A stretch of DNA of 33,027 nucleotides from Halovivax sp. (GTDB taxonomy: Archaea > Halobacteriota > Halobacteria > Halobacteriales > Natrialbaceae): NCBI GenBank assembly GCA_007119345.1, contig SKPV01000025.1, positions 1-33,027 of the forward strand. The letters run 5' to 3'. The notes under the pieces are model-generated. The model was not told the origin of the DNA, made no database searches, and saw nothing but the letters and a program-made list of their open reading frames with translations. The position numbers and the translations under genes are program-made. This document shows, in pieces, positions 16,161 to 23,792 of the stretch (position 1 is its first letter; every line of letters begins with the position of its first letter).

Positions 16161-18134
16161 CTACAGTCCCGCCCCGATCTCGAACCCTTCACGAACGGCC
16201 TCGTCGAGCGACCGCGGCGCCCAGCAGTCGCCCACGCGGCGGACCGCGACGGTATCCCCGATGCGGTCGCACAGCGTTTCGTACGGCTCGTGGTCGGCCT
16301 CGCCGCCGTGGGAGAAGACCACCGCGTCGACCGCTCGTCGCGGCTCCCGGCGTTCGGTGTACACGCTCTCCAGGATCGCTCCCCCGTCGGCGACCTCGAC
16401 GACCCGATAGCCGCCGGTGAGCGACACGTCCCGCGCCTGGAGTCTGCCGAGCAGTTCGTTCCGTCGGTACTGCTGGACGTTCTCCCCCGCCGCGTACGTT
16501 TCGGAGACGAGCTCCACCTCGGCGGCCGTCCGCGAGCACGCCGTCGCGACGTCGAGGGACGCCCAGTTGCCGTCCCAATCGGAGACGATAACCGACGCTC
16601 CGCGCACTCGCTCCGGATCCGCGAGGATGTCGGCCGGCGTGAAGACGCGGGCCGCGTCGTCGATCTCGACGTCGGGGATCCGAGCCGTCGCGCCGGTCGC
16701 CAGCACCACCGCCCCGACGCCGGCCGGCTCGACGGTCTCGTGATCGAACGGTTCGTTCAGACGCACCTCGACGCCCGCGTCACGAAGCCGCCGCTCGAGG
16801 GCGTCGATCCACCGATCGAACGCGCCGCGGTGGGCGAGGTCCGCGTACGTTCGAACCTGTCCGCCGAGTTCGCTCGCTCGTTCGAACAGGGTCACGTCGT
16901 GGCCGCGCTCGGCGGCCGTCGCCGCGCACGTCATGCCCGCGGGACCGCCGCCGACGATCAGCACGCGGTCGCCGTCGTCGGCCCCGCGCGCGGGGTCCGG
17001 TTGAGCGGTCCACTCCGTCTCCCGTCCCGTTCTCGGGTTGACCGTACACCGGATCGGCAGGCCCTCCTGGTACCGCCCGATGCAGCCCTGATTGCACGCG
17101 ACGCACGGCGTGATCGTCGTTCGCTCACCCTCGCGCACCTTCCGCGGGAGGGCCGGATCGGCGATGAGCGCGCGGGTCATGCCGACGACGTCCGCGACGC
17201 CGTTCCCGAGCAGTTCGACGGCTTTCTCCGGCGCGTCGATGCGCGAGGTGACCATCACCGGCTCGTCGACGAGTCGACCGATCGCCTCGGCCGGTCCGCG
17301 GGTGATCGCGTGATCCTCGGCTGCCGGCGGGACGATGTACCGACAGCTCCGGTGCGTGCTCGAACTTCCCACGACGACGCTCCAGTAGTCGACCTCGCAC
17401 GCGCCGTCGACGCGTTCGACGATCGGCAGCGTCTCCTCGAGCGACAGCCCGCGTCGGTGACGCTCCTCGGCGCTCAGTCGGACGCCCACCACGAATTCGT
17501 CGGCGGTTCGCTCGCGGATGCGCTCGACGATCTCGACGGTGAACCGGCATCTCCCCTCGAGATCGCCGCCGAACTCGTCGCCGCGCTCGTTGGCCCGGTG
17601 GCTCCAGAACTGCGCGGGGAGGTATCCGTGCGAGCCGACGATCTCGACGCCGTCGAGCCCGGCCGCGTCCATCCGCTCGGCGGCCGCCGCGAACGCGTCG
17701 ATCAGGTCGTACACCTCTTCGGTGAGAAGCGGTCGCGGGACGACGTGGAGCCGATCGGTCGGGATGGGCGAGGGCGCGGGCGCGGGTGGGGCGTAGCCGC
17801 TCGCGTAGCGCTCCCGGCCCCCGTGAAACAGCTGCGCGAACAACGCGGCGCCCTCCTCGCGGATCGACTCGGCGAACGGCTCGTAGCGGTCGACGAACCG
17901 GTCGGAACTCGCGTCGATCGTGTGCGACGTCAGGAGGCCGCTCTCGTCCACCGCGTGCGCTTCGAGGACGATCAGCCCGGCTCCACCCCTGGCCCGTGCG
18001 AGGTGGTAGCCGTCGAAGGCGTCCGTCGGCAGGTGGTCCTCGACGAGCGTCGTCTGGTGGCCGGACGTCATGATCCGGTTGCGCAGCGTAACGCCGCCGA
18101 CGTCGATCGGGTCGAACAGCGGACCGTACTCCAT
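16161..18134 (-). CDS. FMN/[4Fe-4S]/FAD oxidoreductase, TMADH/FadH family
   Basis: A 657-residue multidomain flavoprotein of the NADH:flavin oxidoreductase family that includes trimethylamine and dimethylamine dehydrogenases, 2,4-dienoyl-CoA reductase and N-methylproline demethylase. The N-terminal TIM barrel (about 1-340) includes LFHGGRE and SHGYLPAQFWS. The cluster ligands are C344, C347, C351 and C363 (C-x2-C-x3-C-x11-C). From about residue 391 a dinucleotide-binding domain reads VLIVGGGPAGMTCAA. In an amine island, oxidative N-demethylation or amine dehydrogenation is attractive, but the family is broad, so this is inference. The frame is open to a TTG at 18161; ATG 18134 with TTTTGTAT 27-34 bases upstream is the better start. 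A six-unit repeat array lies upstream. Confidence 0.88.
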   Translation of the reverse strand: MEYGPLFDPIDVGGVTLRNRIMTSGHQTTLVEDHLPTDAFDGYHLARARGGAGLIVLEAHAVDESGLLTSHTIDASSDRFVDRYEPFAESIREEGAALFAQLFHGGRERYASGYAPPAPAPSPIPTDRLHVVPRPLLTEEVYDLIDAFAAAAERMDAAGLDGVEIVGSHGYLPAQFWSHRANERGDEFGGDLEGRCRFTVEIVERIRERTADEFVVGVRLSAEERHRRGLSLEETLPIVERVDGACEVDYWSVVVGSSSTHRSCRYIVPPAAEDHAITRGPAEAIGRLVDEPVMVTSRIDAPEKAVELLGNGVADVVGMTRALIADPALPRKVREGERTTITPCVACNQGCIGRYQEGLPIRCTVNPRTGRETEWTAQPDPARGADDGDRVLIVGGGPAGMTCAATAAERGHDVTLFERASELGGQVRTYADLAHRGAFDRWIDALERRLRDAGVEVRLNEPFDHETVEPAGVGAVVLATGATARIPDVEIDDAARVFTPADILADPERVRGASVIVSDWDGNWASLDVATACSRTAAEVELVSETYAAGENVQQYRRNELLGRLQARDVSLTGGYRVVEVADGGAILESVYTERREPRRAVDAVVFSHGGEADHEPYETLCDRIGDTVAVRRVGDCWAPRSLDEAVREGFEIGAGL

Positions 18135-18160
18135 TTCGTGCGGGGAGATAGCAAGCACCA

Positions 18161-18168
18161 ATACAAAA
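18161..18168 (-). promoter_or_regulatory. TATA-like box for the FMN/Fe-S enzyme
   Basis: The minus strand reads TTTTGTAT, 27-34 bases before ATG 18134. Confidence 0.4.
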
Positions 18169-18308
18169 CTACCGATCGGTTCGGGACCGTCGGCCGGTCG
18201 ATAGCGTTCGCTCGGTCCAGAAACGGGTATCCGGGACGCCCCGAACGGCGAACGTTTCCCGGCGGCGGACGGCGCCCGAAACGCTCCGCGGAGCCCAGCC
18301 GACGGCCC

Positions 18309-18471
18309 CCGGTCGCTCGGACAGGCGAGCGTTTTTCCGGTCGTTTGCGCAGGTCAGCGCTTACTGATCGCTCGGGTAGGTCAGCGTTTTCTGATCGCTC
18401 GGGTAGGTCAGCGTTTTCTGATCGCTCGGGTAGGTCAGCGTTTTCTGATCGCTCGGGCAGATCAGCGATTT
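18309..18471. repeat. Six 27-28-bp tandem units with internal dyads
   Basis: Units start at 18309, 18337, 18364, 18391, 18418 and 18445. The three from 18364 to 18444 are identical; the outer ones have diverged. Each contains CTGATCGCTCGGG followed by GTCAGCG. In the last unit the dyad is perfect (CTGATC, nine bases, GATCAG), while in the identical units one base differs. The array lies between the Lrp-like gene and the promoter of the FMN/Fe-S enzyme (gap 18135-18517). It could be a cluster of binding sites or hairpins; no gene is seen there. Confidence 0.85.
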
Positions 18472-18517
18472 CGTTCGACCGTCCCGACTACTCGTCCCGC
18501 GAGGGACGTCCGCCGGC

Positions 18518-19048
18518 TCACTCGGACGACGCCCCGTCCGTTTGCGCGACGTTCTCGACCATCTCCTCGGACATGTTGGTGAGCACCCGACTGTCCGTCT
18601 TGAACTCGTCCATCACGAACTTCGAGGAGGTCTCGTTGACGCCGTCGATGGCGATCATCTCGTCGACCAGATCGTTCATCTGCTCTCGATTTTGCACCCG
18701 CGAGATGACCACGAAGTCGACGTCGCCCATCGTGTAATAGACCTGGTTGACCCCGCCGATTTCGGTCAGTTGCTCGCCGATGTCCTCCGCGTAGCCGGTC
18801 TCGTGGGTCACCATCACGTCCGTGATCATCATCATCTCCAGCCCGAACGCGAGCGGATCGAGCTGGGCCGACATGCCGGTGACGACCCCGTTTTCCTTGA
18901 GCTTGTTGAGCCGGTAGTGGATCGCCGATTTCGACAGTCCGATCTCATCGGAGAGCTCCGACAGATTGAGTTCCTCCTCGGCCTCGAGCTGCTGGAGAAT
19001 CTGTAAATCAGGTTCGTCGAACTCCGACATTTTCGAATTCAGTTCCAT
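18518..19048 (-). CDS. Lrp/AsnC-family transcriptional regulator
   Basis: A 176-residue regulator. An N-terminal winged helix-turn-helix spans about residues 9-60 (LQILQQLEAEEELNLSEL, then IGLSKSAIHYRLNKLKENG). A RAM/AsnC ligand-binding domain follows (MGDVDFVVISRVQNREQM). Family members bind amino acids or related effectors and control metabolism genes as multimers, so this is the obvious candidate to regulate the island. ATG codons at 19087, 19048 and 19030 are all in frame. AAATATTT lies 28-35 bases before 19048, so I use that one (leaderless). It is divergent from the aldehyde dehydrogenase gene with an inverted repeat between them. Confidence 0.9.
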   Translation of the reverse strand: MELNSKMSEFDEPDLQILQQLEAEEELNLSELSDEIGLSKSAIHYRLNKLKENGVVTGMSAQLDPLAFGLEMMMITDVMVTHETGYAEDIGEQLTEIGGVNQVYYTMGDVDFVVISRVQNREQMNDLVDEMIAIDGVNETSSKFVMDEFKTDSRVLTNMSEEMVENVAQTDGASSE

Positions 19049-19075
19049 AATCGCCGCTTCGTTCGGACGTTGTGT

Positions 19076-19083
19076 AAATATTT
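19076..19083 (-). promoter_or_regulatory. TATA box for the Lrp-like gene
   Basis: AAATATTT (palindromic), 28-35 bases before ATG 19048. It would lie within the coding region if the ATG at 19087 were used. Confidence 0.5.
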
Positions 19084-19184
19084 GCATCGATCGCCGATCC
19101 GTTCGCTATCACGTTCGGGAGCCGATCGAGCCGACGTTCTGCCGCCCCTCTATTACAACTAAATTCGAATTAATAGGGGACTTT

Positions 19185-19199
19185 GAGAACTACGTTCTC
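19185..19199. promoter_or_regulatory. Candidate operator GAGAACTACGTTCTC
   Basis: A perfect 6-bp inverted repeat with a TAC spacer, about 80 bases before the aldehyde dehydrogenase ATG and between the divergent Lrp and dehydrogenase promoters. Its core AGAAYTAYGTTCT recurs at 26747-26759. A second palindrome, AATTCGAATT, sits at 19162-19171. Binding by the neighbouring Lrp-like protein is inferred. Confidence 0.5.
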
Positions 19200-19241
19200 G
19201 AATGCCTGGAGCAAATCTAATTATCTCGCCCGATCAGAATC

Positions 19242-19248
19242 TTTATTC
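19242..19248 (+). promoter_or_regulatory. TATA box for the aldehyde dehydrogenase
   Basis: TTTATTC, 24-30 bases before ATG 19272, leaderless spacing. Confidence 0.5.
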
Positions 19249-19271
19249 GCACGTCCCGCGTTTCCGATCGT

Positions 19272-20750
19272 ATGGATACGCGATCGCCGGTTTCCGAGCT
19301 CGAGATTCGAAACTACGTCGGCGGTGAGTGGCGCGAGCCGACGGCCGACGACGGTCGAGACGTGGTCAACCCCGCGACGGGCGAGCGGCTCGCGCGAGTC
19401 ACGTTCAGCGGAGCGGACGACGTCGACCGCGCCGTCGAGGCCGGTCTGGAAGCGTTCGACGACTGGTCGCGTCGGCCGGTCGAGGAGCGCATCCAGCCGC
19501 TGTTCGAACTGAAGTCGCTCCTCGAGGACCACCAGGCGGAGCTCGCGGAGCTGCTCGTCCGGGATCACGGCAAGACGCTCGCGGAAGCCCGCGGCGAGCT
19601 CCGCCGCGGGATCGAGAACGTCGAGGTGGCGTGCGGAATGCCGACGACGATGCAGGCCGGCACGCTCCCGAATGCCGCCCCGGGGATCGACGAGAGCGCG
19701 ATCCGCCAGCCCCTCGGCGTCTTCGCGGCGGTCACGCCGTTCAATTTCCCGGGCATGATTCCGCTCTGGTTCCTCCCCTACGCGGTCGCCACCGGCAACG
19801 CGTTCGTCCTCAAGCCCAGCGAGCGCGATCCGCTGGTCCCCCAGCGGCTCGTCGAACTGGTCGAGGAGGCCGGCGTTCCGGACGGGGTCGTCCAGCTGCT
19901 CCACGGCGGCGCCGACACGGTGAACGCGTTGCTCGAGCACGAGGGGATCGCGGGAATCTCGTTCGTGGGCAGCACGCCGGTCGCTCGCCACGTTTACGCG
20001 AAGGCGGCAGAGCACGGCAAGCGCGTTCAGGCCCAGGGTGGCGCGAAGAACTACGTGATCGTGACGGAAACGGCGGATCTCGAGTTCGCCGCCGAGAAGA
20101 CGGTCTCGTCGTCGTTCGCCTGCGGGGGCGAGCGCTGTCTCGCCAACGACGTCGCGGTCGTCGAGGAGTCGGTGTACGACGAGTTCGCCGACCTGGTCGT
20201 CGAACACGCCGCGAACCAGACCGTCGGCTACGGTCTCGACGAGGGGGTCGACATCGGCGCGCTGATCACGCCGGAACACGAGCGGCGGGTCCGCGAGTTC
20301 GTCGAAACGGGCCTCGAGGAGGGCGCGACGCTGCTGTACGACGGCCGAGACGTCGCCGTCGAGGGCCACGAGGACGGCAATTTCCTCGGGCCCTGCGTGT
20401 TCGGGGACGTCGACGGTGAGATGACGATCGCCCAGGAGGAGATCTTCGGGCCGGTGCTCGGACTGGCCGCCGCGAGCGACCTCGACGAAGCCGTCGAGCT
20501 CCTCAACGGGACGCGATTCGGCAACGCCGCGAGCCTGTTCACGGGCGAGGGCGCGGACGCGCGCGCGGTCCGACACGACGCCGACGTGGGCAACCTCGGG
20601 GTCAACGTCGGGACGGCCGCGCCGATGGCGTTCTTCCACTTCGGCGGCCGGAAGGACTCGTTCTTCGGCGACCTCCACGCGCAGGGCGACGACGCGATCC
20701 GATTCTACACCGACGAGACGATCTACATCGAGCGCTGGCCGGACCGCTGA
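19272..20750 (+). CDS. mmsA: Aldehyde dehydrogenase, MmsA (methylmalonate-semialdehyde) type
   Basis: A 492-residue NAD-dependent aldehyde dehydrogenase. AVTPFNFPGMIPLWFLPYAV and FVLKPSERDP are the MmsA-like cofactor-site segments, and GGERCLA carries the catalytic Cys289. GGAKNYVIV replaces the usual E-L-G-G-K block, as in CoA-acylating MmsA enzymes, so the product may be an acyl-CoA. Candidate substrates are malonate semialdehyde (from beta-alanine, hence from diaminopropane or spermidine) or methylmalonate semialdehyde. Oxidation of a gamma-glutamyl aminoaldehyde (the PuuC role) cannot be excluded. The gene is divergent from the Lrp-like regulator and is followed on the same strand by oxidase 4, which has its own TATA box. 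A TTCG-loop hairpin follows the stop. Confidence 0.9.
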   Translation: MDTRSPVSELEIRNYVGGEWREPTADDGRDVVNPATGERLARVTFSGADDVDRAVEAGLEAFDDWSRRPVEERIQPLFELKSLLEDHQAELAELLVRDHGKTLAEARGELRRGIENVEVACGMPTTMQAGTLPNAAPGIDESAIRQPLGVFAAVTPFNFPGMIPLWFLPYAVATGNAFVLKPSERDPLVPQRLVELVEEAGVPDGVVQLLHGGADTVNALLEHEGIAGISFVGSTPVARHVYAKAAEHGKRVQAQGGAKNYVIVTETADLEFAAEKTVSSSFACGGERCLANDVAVVEESVYDEFADLVVEHAANQTVGYGLDEGVDIGALITPEHERRVREFVETGLEEGATLLYDGRDVAVEGHEDGNFLGPCVFGDVDGEMTIAQEEIFGPVLGLAAASDLDEAVELLNGTRFGNAASLFTGEGADARAVRHDADVGNLGVNVGTAAPMAFFHFGGRKDSFFGDLHAQGDDAIRFYTDETIYIERWPDR

Positions 20751-20764
20751 TCGGGTTCGCCCGA
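20751..20764 (+). terminator. TTCG-loop hairpin after aldehyde dehydrogenase stop
   Basis: TCGGG, loop TTCG, CCCGA starts at the base after the TGA stop. A UUCG tetraloop stem is very stable. There is no T tract, so termination is probable rather than proven. Confidence 0.45.
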
Positions 20765-20911
20765 CCCGCATCGGGGACGTACCCCGGTGGGGCGCCGCGC
20801 GTTCGCGGTCAACCGAAATCAGCTGATCTGGACGACGCCGTCCGGAACGGGACCCGTGGTTACTCGCGCTCCCCGGCGTTTCGTACGCTCCCGGCTGGAA
20901 GCGAAGTCCAC

Positions 20912-20976
20912 TCACCGGTTCGGGTGATAGCAGCACGGCCCTCGTGGTGGTCCTGACTACCACCGGGAGCTTCCCG
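20912..20976. other. Run of three stem-loops in the intergenic region
   Basis: The 354-base gap between the aldehyde dehydrogenase and oxidase 4 holds three adjacent perfect hairpins. They are TCACC/GGTGA (20912-20927), GGTGGT/ACCACC (20946-20964) and CGGGA-GCT-TCCCG (20964-20976). The second and third share one base, so they compete or stack. The flank GGCTGGAAGCGAAGTCC recalls the solitary right ends of haloarchaeal IS200/IS605 elements, but no transposase gene is present. It could be a noncoding RNA, a leader element or a remnant. Confidence 0.35.
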
Positions 20977-21074
20977 TCCAACTCTTCCGGGTGTGGACCT
21001 TCGCCTGGCAACGGCTGGCGCTCGGAGGAATCGCGACGACGCGAATCGCCGTCGGGACCGAACGCGACCACAAG

Positions 21075-21082
21075 AATATATC
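21075..21082 (+). promoter_or_regulatory. TATA box for oxidase 4
   Basis: AATATATC, 23-30 bases before ATG 21105. It places the start downstream of the long open extension. Confidence 0.55.
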
Positions 21083-21104
21083 CCTTCGGATGATCTGCCG
21101 TGGT

Positions 21105-22286
21105 ATGGCCGCGCACGACGTCGTTGTCGTCGGTGCGGGTGTCGCTGGCTGCGTCAGTGCCTACGAACTCGCGCCAGACCACGACGTCATCGTCGTCGAC
21201 GAGGGGCCGGTAGCGGGGGAAACGACGGGTCGGTCGTCCGGGCTCATCACCGTCACCACCGACGTGCTCGTCCCCCGGGCGGAGACGCTCGACGTTCCGG
21301 AGATGGCCGCTCACGTGAACGACTACGTCCGCGAACTCGACGGAACCGGCGAGTTCGAGTTCTTCGAGCGTCCGGGCGTCGAACTCGTTCCGCCCGACCA
21401 GGCGGACGGCGCTCGCGAGTACGTGGCCCGCCTTCGGGAGGACGGCCTCGGGATAACCTACCTCGAGCCGGACGGACTCGACGCACGCTATCCCGAGACG
21501 TTTTCGACGGACTCGTTCGCCGGCGCCGTCATCTACGAAGACGTGGGATGGGTGGATCCGTACACCTATACCACCACGCTCGAGCAGGAGGCCGAGTCTC
21601 GGGGCGCGGAGTTTCGAACGGGTGTCCACGTCGAGGAGGTGACCGTCGACGATGGCGCCGTGGTGGGCGTCGAAACGCGATCCGGACGCGTCGAGGCGGA
21701 TCACGTCGTCTGCGCGGCAGGGTGGCGAACCCGGGAGCTGCTCGCGGACGTGATCGAAATTCCCGTCCGACCGTTCCGCATTCAGATCGTGACGCTCGAT
21801 CCCGGCAGAGCGTTGGGCGACGAGTATCCGATGGCGTGGGACGCACGCACCGACCTGTACTGGCGGCCCGACGCGGCGGGACACATCCACGTGGGCGGGG
21901 GCGAGTACACGCTCGACGAACCGCAGTCGACCAGCCAGGACGTCGACGAGTGGTACGTCGATCTCGTCGCCGAGACGCTCCCGAACTGTCTGGCGGACTT
22001 CGAGACGGCGGGAATCGTCGACAGCTGGGCGTGTATCGACGGCGCCACGCCCGATGCGGTCGGAATCGTCGACGCCCCCGCCGACGCACCGGACGGACTC
22101 GTGATCGCCACGGGCTTTCACGGTCTGGGAATGATGTTCTCACCGATCACCGGGACGGCGGTGCGTTCGCTAATCACCGGCGAGCGTGCGCCGTTCTCGC
22201 TCGACGGGATCGCTCTGAACAGATTCGGCTCTCGGGGCGTAGACTTCGAGTTCCAGCCGATCGGCGGCGGGGCGATGCGCGAATAG
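21105..22286 (+). CDS. FAD-dependent oxidoreductase 4 (DAO/PuuB-like)
   Basis: A 393-residue DAO-superfamily oxidase. VVVVGAGVAGCVSAYELAPD lies at residues 6-25, GWVDPYTYTTTL in the middle and VRPFRIQ before the substrate domain. The C-terminal FAD lobe is LVIATGFHGLGMMFSPITG. The open frame runs 38 codons further up without family resemblance, and the TATA box supports ATG 21105. It follows the aldehyde dehydrogenase on the same strand, so oxidase and dehydrogenase may act in sequence on one amine (inference). The last bases of the gene, including the stop, are the first unit of a 39-bp duplication. Confidence 0.88.
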   Translation: MAAHDVVVVGAGVAGCVSAYELAPDHDVIVVDEGPVAGETTGRSSGLITVTTDVLVPRAETLDVPEMAAHVNDYVRELDGTGEFEFFERPGVELVPPDQADGAREYVARLREDGLGITYLEPDGLDARYPETFSTDSFAGAVIYEDVGWVDPYTYTTTLEQEAESRGAEFRTGVHVEEVTVDDGAVVGVETRSGRVEADHVVCAAGWRTRELLADVIEIPVRPFRIQIVTLDPGRALGDEYPMAWDARTDLYWRPDAAGHIHVGGGEYTLDEPQSTSQDVDEWYVDLVAETLPNCLADFETAGIVDSWACIDGATPDAVGIVDAPADAPDGLVIATGFHGLGMMFSPITGTAVRSLITGERAPFSLDGIALNRFGSRGVDFEFQPIGGGAMRE

Positions 22287-22352
22287 CGCCGACGGACCGA
22301 GGAAAGCGGGGCGATGCGCGAATAGCGCCGACGGAACGAAGCGAGCGGGGCG
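22269..22352. repeat. 39-bp tandem duplication including a stop codon
   Basis: Copy 1 is 22269-22307 and covers the last six codons of oxidase 4 including the TAG stop. Copy 2 is 22308-22346, and a six-base third start (GGGGCG) follows. GGGGCGATGCGCGAATAGCG is identical in both copies; divergence is limited to the 3' third. It lies between two convergent oxidase genes. Confidence 0.85.
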
Positions 22353-22412
22353 TCCGGGGCCCCTCGTCGGCGCCCTGGCTCGGATCCCCGGGCGATCGCC
22401 GACGTGGACGCC

Positions 22413-23627
22413 TCAGTCGGCTTCGTTCCGCGATGCGCGGGCGTCGATTCGGGACTCGGTTATCTCCGTCTCCGCCATGTGGCGCACGAACGGGAAGTCC
22501 GCACTTCGCGTGTCGAAGCGGTCCAGACGGAACGGGTCGAGCGAAACGTCCGGCTCCGCACGGGTCACCAGCGACCGAACCGCCTCGGCGACGGCGGGCG
22601 AGGACATGACGCCGCCGATCTGGAACCCGGTCGCCACGACGAGGTTGTCCGGGCCGTCGTCGGGGGCGTCGACGATGGGGTACGTGTCCGGCGTCGCGGC
22701 GTCGCCGGTCGTGCAGGTGTCGCCGCGGACGAACGTCGCGTCCTCGAGGTGGCGGAGCCGGTCGGGCATCTCCGTCGCCAGCCGGAGTTTGAAGTCCGTC
22801 GACACCGTCGAGCGACGCGATCCCGGGTCCCTCACGACGACTTCGTCACCGCCGACGTGTATCGAGCCGTTGTGTTCCGGTCGCCAGTATCGGTCGATCG
22901 TCGGGTCCCACCCCATCGGGTACCAGTCCGGAAGCTCCCGTTCGGGATCGAGCGTCGCCGCCTGCCACCGGAACGGTCTGACCGGGAGCTCCAGGTGGGG
23001 CAGGCACAGCTCGCGGGACCGCCATCCCGCGGCGACGACGACCGCGTCGGCGCGCACCGTCCCCTCGCTCGACTCGACGCCGACCACCGCGCCGTCTTCG
23101 ACGAGGAGCTCTGCGACCCGGTCGCCGGTTCGGACGTCGGCCCCGCGGTCTCTCGCGGCGTCCGCGAGCGTCACCGTGTACGTGTAGGGGTCGACCCACC
23201 CGGTGTCGTGGTAGACGAGCGCACCATCGTAGCCGTCGAGGTCGAACGCGTCGGGATAGCGATCCTCGAGCGTCGGCGCGTCGACGAACTCGACGTCGAA
23301 GTCGGCCGCGCGCATCCGTTCCGCCTCGGCGCGCGCCCAGTCGCCGTCGCCCTCGGCGACGAGACCCACGCTCTCGCGTTCGGTGAACGAGAACGAACCG
23401 GTGCCGTCGAATTCGGGGAAGAAGTTCGCGGCCGCGCGCGCGAATTCGGGGTGCGCCCGGAAGGACGCCCCGTTGGTCACCATTCCCGACGCCTTTCCGG
23501 ACGCGTCGCCGGCGAGTTGGTCGCCTTCGAGGAGCAAGACGTCGTTGTCGGGTGCGAGCCACCGTGCGGCCCCACAGCCGATGACGCCGCCGCCGACCAC
23601 GACCACGTCCCGTCGTTCAGCAGCCAT
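22413..23627 (-). CDS. FAD-dependent oxidoreductase 5 (DAO/PuuB-like)
   Basis: A 404-residue DAO-superfamily flavoprotein. VVVVGGGVIGCGAARWLAPD lies near residues 8-27, GWVDPYTYTVTL in the middle, and VRPFRWQ follows. GDTCTTGDAATPDTYP resembles the matching segment in oxidase 6 (GDGTCPTGDAATPDHLP), so 5 and 6 look like the closest pair. The C-terminal lobe is LVVATGFQIGGVMSSPAV. A charged tail of about 20 residues follows the family end. It lies downstream of ligase 3 on the same strand, separated by a repeat array and a possible promoter. The ligase/oxidase pairing mirrors the one at 6-9 kb. The substrate is unknown. Confidence 0.88.
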   Translation of the reverse strand: MAAERRDVVVVGGGVIGCGAARWLAPDNDVLLLEGDQLAGDASGKASGMVTNGASFRAHPEFARAAANFFPEFDGTGSFSFTERESVGLVAEGDGDWARAEAERMRAADFDVEFVDAPTLEDRYPDAFDLDGYDGALVYHDTGWVDPYTYTVTLADAARDRGADVRTGDRVAELLVEDGAVVGVESSEGTVRADAVVVAAGWRSRELCLPHLELPVRPFRWQAATLDPERELPDWYPMGWDPTIDRYWRPEHNGSIHVGGDEVVVRDPGSRRSTVSTDFKLRLATEMPDRLRHLEDATFVRGDTCTTGDAATPDTYPIVDAPDDGPDNLVVATGFQIGGVMSSPAVAEAVRSLVTRAEPDVSLDPFRLDRFDTRSADFPFVRHMAETEITESRIDARASRNEAD

Positions 23628-23650
23628 GCCCTAACCGAGCGCAGCCCGGT

Positions 23651-23664
23651 ACTTGTGTATGTCG
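23651..23664 (-). promoter_or_regulatory. Weak TATA-like box for oxidase 5
   Basis: The minus strand reads CGACATACACAAGT, about 24-37 bases before ATG 23627. It is the only A/T-rich element between the repeat array and the gene. Confidence 0.3.
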
Positions 23665-23690
23665 TACGTTCACGTGCCTCCCGGGATCGG

Positions 23691-23771
23691 CGGACGCCGA
23701 GGTACCGCCGACGCCAGCGGACGCCGAGGTACCGCCGACGCCAGCGGATGTCGAGGTACCGCCGACGCCAG
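23691..23771. repeat. Three 27-bp tandem units related to the ligase 3 gene end
   Basis: Units are 23691-23717, 23718-23744 and 23745-23771; the first two are identical and the third differs at two positions. Read on the minus strand they would encode a repeated RRYLGVRWR-like peptide. This matches the DWERRYLGII end of ligase 3 just upstream, with most bases conserved. The array sits 19 bases after that gene's stop, so it looks like amplified copies of the gene's 3' end. Confidence 0.85.
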
Positions 23772-23792
23772 CGGATCCCAAATCCCCCGGTG

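Noticed and set aside
18309..18471. CRISPR array
   Set aside because: Units are directly adjacent without unique spacers, and no cas genes are present; the same holds for the other arrays.
15330..18737. Open frame of 1135 codons on the plus strand
   Set aside because: It is antisense to the FMN/Fe-S enzyme and crosses potC, the repeat array and the regulator. Composition is Arg/Pro-rich as expected for a shadow frame in GC-rich DNA, with no recognisable domain.
19221..22121. Open frame of 966 codons on the minus strand
   Set aside because: Opposite to the aldehyde dehydrogenase and oxidase 4, both with clear family motifs and promoters; Arg/Val-rich shadow.
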